A stretch of DNA of 64,000 bases from Aliivibrio salmonicida LFI1238 (GTDB lineage: Bacteria > Pseudomonadota > Gammaproteobacteria > Enterobacterales > Vibrionaceae): assembly GCF_000196495.1 (NCBI RefSeq), contig NC_011313.1, positions 1,054,001 to 1,118,000 of the forward strand, given 5' to 3'. The position numbers and the translations under genes were made by a program. Position 1 is the stretch's first letter. The number at the start of each line of letters is the position of its first letter. Positions 58,027 through 64,000 of the stretch are shown piece after piece. A model generated the notes under the pieces. It did no database searches. It was not told where the DNA came from and was given only the letters and a program-made list of their open reading frames with translations.

Positions 58027-58563
58027 ATGTATCAAGAAATCATTACATTTTGGTTTGAAGAACTGGAACCTAAAGATTGGTTTGTCGGTAACGAACAACT
58101 CGATAAACAAATACAGCAGCGCTTTTTACCATTACTAAAAAAAGCCTCTCACTCCGAACTGTTCTCTTGGCGAGCAGCCCCTTTAGGACGTCTCGCTGAA
58201 ATTATCGTTCTTGACCAATTCTCTCGTAATATTTATCGCAACACGCCCCAAGCTTTCTCTCAAGATCCGCTTGCTTTAGCTCTTGCACAAGAAGCGATTT
58301 CGATTGGCGCAGACAAGATGTTATCAGAAGAACAACGCAGCTTTCTTTATATGCCTTACATGCACAGTGAATCAAAAGTCATTCATGATGAAGCCGTCAT
58401 TCTTTTTAAATCACTACATCGAGAAGGCAATTATGAGTTTGAGTTAAAACACAAAAAAATCATTGATCGCTTTGGTCGTTACCCTCACCGAAACACAATA
58501 TTAAGTAGAAAAAGTACCGCAGAAGAAATTGAGTTTCTTTCAGAACCTGGCTCCAGCTTTTAA
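58027..58563 (+). CDS. DUF924-family protein
   Basis: 178 residues from ATG 58027, chosen because AAGAAGG lies just ahead and the family starts near ITFWFEELEPKDWF; an earlier ATG at 57958 would add 23 poorly conserved residues. Typical DUF924 blocks: FWFEE, PLGRLAEIIVLDQFSRNIYRNTPQAF (given by its start), YMPYMHSE and FGRYPHRN. It is a helical, TPR-fold-like protein. The biochemical role is unknown. Confidence 0.88.
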   Translation: MYQEIITFWFEELEPKDWFVGNEQLDKQIQQRFLPLLKKASHSELFSWRAAPLGRLAEIIVLDQFSRNIYRNTPQAFSQDPLALALAQEAISIGADKMLSEEQRSFLYMPYMHSESKVIHDEAVILFKSLHREGNYEFELKHKKIIDRFGRYPHRNTILSRKSTAEEIEFLSEPGSSF

Positions 58564-58685
58564 TTGCTTAAACACTCACCAATCAATCTCTACATCGTGT
58601 TAATCCTGTTCTATTGACCCATTATTACTTGCTGTAGAACACTGAGTACCGTAAAGTAATGACTCAATAGCAACGGGGCCACAAT

Positions 58686-59652
58686 ATGTGTGATCATGTT
58701 TATTCTCAAATCATGGGAATAGTCACCAGAATACAGCATTATCCTGGTGTCAGCGGCTTAGAAAAAGCCAAACAAAAAATTAAGCTTATTTGCTTAGATC
58801 TCGCTTCACCGTGCCCGCCCAGTATTACCTCTTTCTTAGAGGCATATACATATGATAGACATGATGAGATAGACAAAGCGATTTACGCTTACATTGAGTG
58901 TTTGGCCGAATTAACTGACGATGAAATATTACTTAGAGTTTACGTTAATGCCATGTTAGCCTCTCTTTATATTGATTCGGAACAATACGCATCTGCGTAC
59001 GATCTCTATAAAGAAGTAGTTGAAAATATACACCTACTTGACGATAACATTCGCTCATTGGTGTATTGCAATATCAGCGACATGTACCTTTGTTTAGAGC
59101 AATACACACAAGCCGTCAATTATGCGAAACAGGGTATTTTAGCGTCTAAAAATGCGAATCATCAGCTCAATTTGGCTATTTGTCTACTTAATCTCGGTTA
59201 TGCTTATGGGCATTTACAACATTTTGATGATGCTATTGGCTTTATTCATCAAGCAAAAAAAATTGCCAAAATACAAAAAAACAAACGTATTTTAGCATTG
59301 TCTTATGGCTACTTAGCCCAAATGATGGCAAAACAAAAACACGCAGATCAAGATAAAACCATGAGTTATTTTGAGCAATCTGAGCTAATTTTCATCCATA
59401 TTCACGACAAACATAATCGCTTAGAAAATAATATTTTCTTTGCTAAATACCTTGAAAGTATCAATCAAAACGAAAAAGCATTGGCGTTATGTCACAAGAT
59501 ACAATCACAAGTAAACTCAAATCATAACTATGGATTTTATAGTGTTTTTGCTGATACCTTAGAAAAGTTACATCAAAAATCACATCAATGGGATGCTTTA
59601 ATTGCCACTCAACAACAGCATGTTTACGCTGCAGAAAAAGCATTAAACCAAT
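58686..59652 (+). pseudogene. TPR-repeat protein, probably the N-terminal half of a GGDEF protein, cut by IS66
   Basis: About 322 codons before the IS66 junction. A helical array with TPR-like units (YASAYDLYKEVVENIHLL, YTQAVNYAKQGILASKN, FDDAIGFIHQAKKIAKI, YFEQSELIFIHIHDKHNR) ends in AAEKALNQ, where many Vibrio proteins continue into a coiled coil and a GGDEF domain. The IS adds CKRAGNYT and a stop. Start MCDHVYSQ. The GGDEF attribution is a guess from architecture; the missing half is not in this window. Confidence 0.7.
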
Positions 59653-59733
59653 GTAAGCGTGCGGGGAACTACACCTAACAAATAAAATTCATTATGCGTA
59701 TCTTACGATCTTTCATTTAACGAGAACGTAATT

Positions 59734-60048
59734 ATGCAAAAAGATAAAAAGAGAACACCAGAGCAATGGCACGCTCTATTTGAATCTCAGCAATCTAGCA
59801 AGCTTAGTGCCGCTGAATTTTGTCGTAACCATAATATTCTGCCAAAGACATTTAGTGCACGTAAAGCACGATGGAAACAAAAGATTAACGCTTCTACTTT
59901 CTTGAAAGTAGAAGCGTTAACATCAACTATCATCGCCACTCCACAATTACCAGATATTCAACTTTCTATCGGAAAATTGCGATTAACATTGCCAGCTAAT
60001 ACTGAACCTCACTGGATAGGACTCTTATTAAAAGGGTATCAATCATGA
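59734..60048 (+). CDS. tnpA: IS66 accessory protein TnpA (copy C)
   Basis: 104 residues identical to copy A; full-length reference for the deletion in the 48-kb copy. Confidence 0.93.
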   Translation: MQKDKKRTPEQWHALFESQQSSKLSAAEFCRNHNILPKTFSARKARWKQKINASTFLKVEALTSTIIATPQLPDIQLSIGKLRLTLPANTEPHWIGLLLKGYQS

Positions 60049-60392
60049 ATGTATTTACTGATGTTTCCACCATTTATCTTCATCGTGATTTTGTCGATTT
60101 TCGCAAGGCCATTAATGGCCTTGTCGTGATTGTTGAGCAAGAAATGCAACTATCACCGTTTAGTGATGCTCTATTTATATTTTGCAATAAGCCTCGTGAT
60201 AAACTCAAAATATTGTATTGGGATAAAACAGGATTCGCTTTATGGTACAAGCGATTAGATGAAGACCGCTTCAAATGGCCACGAAATATAAATAACGATA
60301 CGTTAGCATTATCAGAGCAGCAACTGACACTGCTATTACAAGGTTTTGATATCTTAGGACATCAACCGGTACATTATCAAACAACCCTTTAA
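60045..60392 (+). CDS. tnpB: IS66 accessory protein TnpB (copy C)
   Basis: 115 residues; ATGA overlap with tnpA. Contains CAAG at 60339-60342, the place where IS91 copy 2 is joined in the 31-kb copy. Confidence 0.94.
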   Translation: MNVFTDVSTIYLHRDFVDFRKAINGLVVIVEQEMQLSPFSDALFIFCNKPRDKLKILYWDKTGFALWYKRLDEDRFKWPRNINNDTLALSEQQLTLLLQGFDILGHQPVHYQTTL

Positions 60393-60463
60393 ATAGTTGA
60401 TTCTCAGTCAAGAATAGGAGGCAACCGATTGATTACCTGTATTATCGTTATATAGTCATCTAC

Positions 60464-61951
60464 ATGACTGATAAAATAAAACCACTTCCTGATACCATTG
60501 ACGAGCTGAAAGCACTTGTGCTTCAGCTTGAAAATAAATATAACCGTCTTCTAGAGCAATTTCGGCTGGCTCAACATCAGCGCTTTGGTAAAAGCAGTGA
60601 ATCTGACTCGACTCAATTTGATTTATTCAATGAAACAGAAGAAGAAATCATCATTGAAAATGATGACACACAAACGATTACCTACACTCGTCAAAAGCCA
60701 AAACGCCAACGCTTACCTGAAGACTTACCGCGTACTGTTATTATCCACGACATAAAAGATAAAACTTGTAAGTGTTGCGGTCTAGAGATGCATGCGATGG
60801 GTAAAGACATCAGTGAAAAGTTGGAATTTGTACCAGCTAAAGTGGAAGTTATTCAACATGTTCGTCCTAAATATGCTTGCCGAAATTGTGAAAAAAACAA
60901 TACTTCAGTAGACATTAAACAAGCCCCAATGCCAGCGTCACCAATCCCTAAAGGGATTGCGACCGCAAGTTTACTTGCTCAAATTATTACGGCTAAATTT
61001 CAATACAGTCTTCCACTTTATCGTCAAGAAACGTTATTTCAGCAATGGGGTATCATTATTGGACGGCGAACGATGGCGGATTGGTTAATAAAATGCTCGG
61101 TACTATTTACCCCTCTTAATAACGAGTTACATCGTATTTTGCTTGAACAACCCACTCTGCATTGTGATGAAACAACGGTAAATGTGTTGGATGTTGAAAA
61201 AGCAAAATGTTATATGTGGGTCTACTGCTCTGGCTATGATTCTCCAGGCTCTGGTGTTTTGCCTGGAATTGTACTTTATGATTATCAATCTAGCAGGCAT
61301 GGCTACCATCCAGTTAACTTTTTAAAAGGTTATAACGGGTATTTACATACCGATGGTTACCAAGGTTATGAACAAACTGAAGCGATTTTAGTTGGCTGTT
61401 GGGCACACGCACGTCGACGATTTATTGAGGCTCAACGTGTTCAAGTAAAAGGGAAAACAGGGAGTGCAGATTGGGTATTGAGTAAAATCCAAAAGCTATA
61501 CCGGATCGAATCGTTATTAAAAGAGGCTTCCCCTGAAGCCAAGTATGTTGCTAGGCAGACAGAAGCCCGCGATTTACTTAAAGAGCTCCGTGATTGGCTT
61601 GATAGCGCAGTTAGTCGAGTATCACCTAAAACAAAATTAGGTGAGGCGATTAGCTATACATTAAATCAATGGGATAAATTAGTTCGTTATATTGATGATG
61701 GATTGTTATCTATTGATAACAATCGAGCAGAGCGAGCGGTTAAACCGTTTGTTATCGGCCGGAAAAACTGGTTATTTTCGGGTTCAACGGCTGGTGCAGA
61801 TTCAAGTGCAATGCTTTACAGCATTGTAGAAACAGCAAAGGCAAACGGATTAATCCCTTACGATTATATTAGGTATTGTCTAGATCGTTTATGTGTTGGA
61901 TCGCCAGATATCGATTCACTTTTACCTTGGAATGTAAAAGACAAGGTGTAG
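60464..61951 (+). CDS. tnpC: IS66 transposase TnpC (copy C)
   Basis: 495 residues, identical to copy A, with all three DDE residues. Confidence 0.95.
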   Translation: MTDKIKPLPDTIDELKALVLQLENKYNRLLEQFRLAQHQRFGKSSESDSTQFDLFNETEEEIIIENDDTQTITYTRQKPKRQRLPEDLPRTVIIHDIKDKTCKCCGLEMHAMGKDISEKLEFVPAKVEVIQHVRPKYACRNCEKNNTSVDIKQAPMPASPIPKGIATASLLAQIITAKFQYSLPLYRQETLFQQWGIIIGRRTMADWLIKCSVLFTPLNNELHRILLEQPTLHCDETTVNVLDVEKAKCYMWVYCSGYDSPGSGVLPGIVLYDYQSSRHGYHPVNFLKGYNGYLHTDGYQGYEQTEAILVGCWAHARRRFIEAQRVQVKGKTGSADWVLSKIQKLYRIESLLKEASPEAKYVARQTEARDLLKELRDWLDSAVSRVSPKTKLGEAISYTLNQWDKLVRYIDDGLLSIDNNRAERAVKPFVIGRKNWLFSGSTAGADSSAMLYSIVETAKANGLIPYDYIRYCLDRLCVGSPDIDSLLPWNVKDKV

Positions 61952-61967
61952 TTCCCCGCACGCTTAC

Positions 61968-62104
61968 ATTTAAGCCAGTTATTTTGACTATTAAATAATT
62001 GTTTCAGGGGTTTATATGCGTGCATGGCGATAGGATAAACGATTTATTGGCAACAATGGAAGAGGTTGAGTCCTTTTGATTTGCGCCGTAGGCGCCTATT
62101 GTTC
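61968..62104 (-). mobile_element. IS91 remnant: left end and first 26 or so codons of the transposase
   Basis: 137 bases identical to the left end of the IS91 copies in reverse orientation, cut at ATTTAAGC by IS66 copy C. Its left end (GAAC on the minus strand) is inserted in an IS66 end. The undisturbed IS66 has no GAAC there, which shows that GAAC belongs to the IS91 end. Confidence 0.92.
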
Positions 62105-62136
62105 TATTTGTTAGGTGTAGTTCCCCGCACGCTTAC
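62105..62136 (-). mobile_element. 32-base IS66 terminal remnant
   Basis: Matches the tnpA-side end of IS66 (TATTTGTTAGGTGTAG then the inverted end). Followed by TTTCGATC, the complement of the flank at 13919. It is the last piece of an IS66 copy that once linked this place to the RIO-kinase region. Confidence 0.9.
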
Positions 62137-62159
62137 TTTCGATCAATGACGTTCAACTA

Positions 62160-62774
62160 TCATCTTTCAAACTCATGATTCGCAATAAAGTAATCTACTT
62201 GGTTCACTGTAGCTGTCGCATAAATCAAACTCGTGTGAGAATATTTTAAGCACAGATGATCGCGCAAATCTGGCAATAATGTTTCTTCGACAGTCACCGT
62301 TCCATCTGAAGGCTGTTTATCTCTCATTATCGGAGTACGAATTCCAATCGGCATCGTTCCAGCAATAGAACCAATCGGGCAATCCGTCGTTAATTTGGTG
62401 ACATTGACTAAACCTTGCTCTTTTGCATTACCTAAAATAAATCCTAATTTTTTATTTTGAATTTTTTTCGCAATAGACGCGCCCTTAAGAGGTGATCCTA
62501 TCGTGACAATACAATCAATCGGCGTATTCAAATCCTGATGCAAGTTTACAAAATTAATGGCTAAGATCCCGCCCAAGCTATGTCCGACCAATACATTCTT
62601 TTTAGATAACGATAAGCAACGATGAATGCGTTTAAACAATAGCGTTTCATTAATTCGCAATGAGTTATAACTAATAATTTGTACGGTATGACCTTTCTTT
62701 TTTAACCGAGAGGCCATTGGTTTCATAACTACGCCATGCATGTACAGACCATGCAATATGACTATGTTCGCCAT
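62160..62774 (-). CDS. Alpha/beta-hydrolase (lipase-like esterase)
   Basis: 204 residues from ATG 62774, chosen because GGGAGGA lies just upstream. MANIVILHGLYMHGVVMKPM carries the oxyanion HG motif, VLVGHSLGGILA the nucleophile Ser. Catalytic Asp and His are probably in QPSDGTVTVEE and in SHTSLIY. No signal peptide, so it is cytoplasmic. It resembles the alpha/beta hydrolases near PGAP1/lipase class families. The substrate is unknown. Confidence 0.88.
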   Translation of the reverse strand: MANIVILHGLYMHGVVMKPMASRLKKKGHTVQIISYNSLRINETLLFKRIHRCLSLSKKNVLVGHSLGGILAINFVNLHQDLNTPIDCIVTIGSPLKGASIAKKIQNKKLGFILGNAKEQGLVNVTKLTTDCPIGSIAGTMPIGIRTPIMRDKQPSDGTVTVEETLLPDLRDHLCLKYSHTSLIYATATVNQVDYFIANHEFER

Positions 62775-62878
62775 TCTTTCCTCCCTTTTCATCCATCACG
62801 CTTTCAGCGTTTTTGCATCAAACTAATACACAAACGTATTTATCAAAAGTACACCAATACGATGTATTTACAGAGCGA

Positions 62879-63940
62879 TTATGCTTTGTTTTCTTTATCT
62901 TCATTCTCTAACCACACCATAAATAATCGATACGTTAAACTGAGAACCACCGCTCCAACAAATAATCCCACAATGCCTGACATTGCCATCCCACCTAATG
63001 CGCCAAGTAAAATAACGATCATTGGGATATCAGAACCTCTGCTTAATAAAATTGGTTTTAATATCGCATCACTGCTGCCGATTAATAGACACCAAATTAA
63101 AAAGATCACCGCAGTTGTGGTTGTATCGACGCTGAATACATAAAAAATCACAGGTAAAAGCGCCAAAATAGGAGGCAATTGAATAATCGCGACCAACAGA
63201 ACTAATAAAACCCAAAGACCAAGAGCAGGCACACCGACTAAGGCCATCCCTAATCCCGCCATTATTGCTTGAATAACCGCAACACCAATAACCCCTTGGA
63301 CGACACTTCTTACCGTTGTTCTCGATAATGCCGTCAATGCTTTACCATGTTCGCCAGTTAAACGGTCAGTCACAAGAATAAATGCTCGCTCACACTTAGC
63401 GGCATTCGCCATGAAAACACCCGAGATAATCGTTGATACGATGAACTGAATAAACCCAAAACCAAGAGAACCCGCCAAAGACGCCGCTTTACCAGCCACC
63501 ACTTTAATTTCGCTGCTGTATTTAAATAAGAGACTCTCAAGATTTGAAGAAGCCTGTAACATAAAAGCATACGCTTTATGCCCAATTAAAGGCCATTCCT
63601 GCATCGCGACATTCGGTTTAGGGATCGCAATTGAGCCATCTTGATAACCTAAAAACAGCTCTGACCCACTCGTATAAATCCCTGTAGATACAGCGATTAA
63701 AGGAATAAACAATACGCCAATAATGGTTAAGCCAATGCTAACTTTACTTTCACTCACTGATGTTCTTTTACTAATAAAAGCGACAATAGGATACAGCGCC
63801 GTCGCAATAATACCCCCCCACACAACAAGTAAGAGAAACGGTTTTAGAATAGAGAAACACCATAAAACCAAAACAGAAAGTGCACTTATTTTGATAAAGG
63901 CATCAATTGCTTGATTCGAGAAATTATTGCTGAGTTTCAT
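62879..63940 (-). CDS. AI-2E family transporter (PerM/YdiK type)
   Basis: 353 residues with about eight membrane segments. The start at 63940 fits AAGGA with a six-base gap; an ATG two codons earlier is too close. Family blocks: PFLLLVVWGGIIATALYPIV, FIVSTIISGVFMANA, SVVQGVIGVAVIQAIMAGLG, ILLGALGGMAMSGIVGLFVGAV. Members are exporters of unknown or ionic substrates; transport of AI-2 has been shown for only a few. About 87 bases upstream of the hydrolase gene. Confidence 0.9.
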   Translation of the reverse strand: MKLSNNFSNQAIDAFIKISALSVLVLWCFSILKPFLLLVVWGGIIATALYPIVAFISKRTSVSESKVSIGLTIIGVLFIPLIAVSTGIYTSGSELFLGYQDGSIAIPKPNVAMQEWPLIGHKAYAFMLQASSNLESLLFKYSSEIKVVAGKAASLAGSLGFGFIQFIVSTIISGVFMANAAKCERAFILVTDRLTGEHGKALTALSRTTVRSVVQGVIGVAVIQAIMAGLGMALVGVPALGLWVLLVLLVAIIQLPPILALLPVIFYVFSVDTTTTAVIFLIWCLLIGSSDAILKPILLSRGSDIPMIVILLGALGGMAMSGIVGLFVGAVVLSLTYRLFMVWLENEDKENKA

Positions 63941-64000
63941 AAACATTCCTTGTCACATTAAAAAGTAAGTTATTAATTTTCATATATATACTACAACATT

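Larger units (their letters stand above)
59653..61967 (+). mobile_element. IS66-family insertion sequence, complete copy C
   Basis: 2,315 bases with both inverted ends. Left flank AAACCAAT (TPR gene), right flank ATTTAAGC (inside an IS91 remnant). They differ, so the two flanks were not neighbours when this copy inserted. All three genes are intact. Confidence 0.95.

Noticed and set aside
59889..59914. Inverted repeat CTTCTACTTTC... as a terminator or regulatory hairpin
   Set aside because: Lies within tnpA coding sequence and is present in all full copies; no T tract follows and no independent role can be supported.
62736..63143. 135-codon open frame on the plus strand
   Set aside because: Antisense to the AI-2E transporter and hydrolase genes; no coding signature.

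Overview
The window reads as a low-GC marine Vibrionaceae chromosome, most likely Aliivibrio and close to A. salmonicida. The strongest evidence is the left edge: a LuxC acyl-CoA reductase and a divergent LuxR, both very similar to the A. fischeri proteins as I remember them, with a lux box and a -10 element between them. H-NOX/histidine kinase, MshQ, DUF3187, PepE and RIO-kinase genes fit the same group. The density of insertion sequences and broken genes points to a genome undergoing IS expansion and gene decay.

Layout. 1-2.7 kb: luxC (cut by the window edge), lux control region, luxR. 2.8-6.5 kb: MscS channel, small membrane protein, several secreted proteins of unknown function and short peptides. 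6.46-7.9 kb: complete IS91-type element (copy 1). 7.9-10.4 kb: large toxin with a C-terminal ADP-ribosyltransferase domain, its start abutting the IS. 10.8-13.9 kb: truncated YjiH-like membrane gene, complete IS66-type element, and a fragment of a second. 14-23 kb: mostly intact housekeeping block (RIO kinase, PepE, LysR/SDR pair, amine oxidase/cupin/LysR group, DUF3187, AEC transporter). 24-29.7 kb: frameshifted YD/RHS gene followed by a frameshifted Tat-like ORF and a truncated secreted protein. 29.7-34.7 kb: IS91 copy 2 fused to two IS66 partial copies. 34.8-47 kb: fructose-type PTS, diguanylate cyclase, histone-deacetylase-like protein, BrnQ with a Val-rich leader peptide, a broken GEVED/LruC surface protein, lipoprotein, AGCS symporter, tRNA-binding protein. 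47.2-53.7 kb: broken galR, IS66 copy, beheaded mshQ, frameshifted M14 peptidase. 54-59.7 kb: POT transporter, hybrid kinase plus H-NOX, DUF924, truncated TPR protein. 59.7-62.1 kb: IS66 copy, IS91 remnant, IS66 end. 62.2-64 kb: alpha/beta hydrolase and AI-2E family transporter.

How it fits together. The IS66 copies are nearly identical and act as recombination points. None of the three complete copies has matching 8-bp flanks. Two matching flank pairs instead connect distant places: AAGCCAAG at 13487 with its complement at 32809, and GATCGAAA at 13919 with its complement at 62137. This indicates that several segments were inverted by recombination between IS copies. Genes at the breakpoints (yjiH-like, galR, mshQ, the TPR gene) are cut, and others have small frameshifts or nonsense changes, so sugar regulation, pilus/adhesion and signalling functions appear to be eroding. 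The most interesting regulatory observations are the lux promoter that drives luxC without luxI in between, and a putative branched-chain amino acid attenuator ahead of brnQ.
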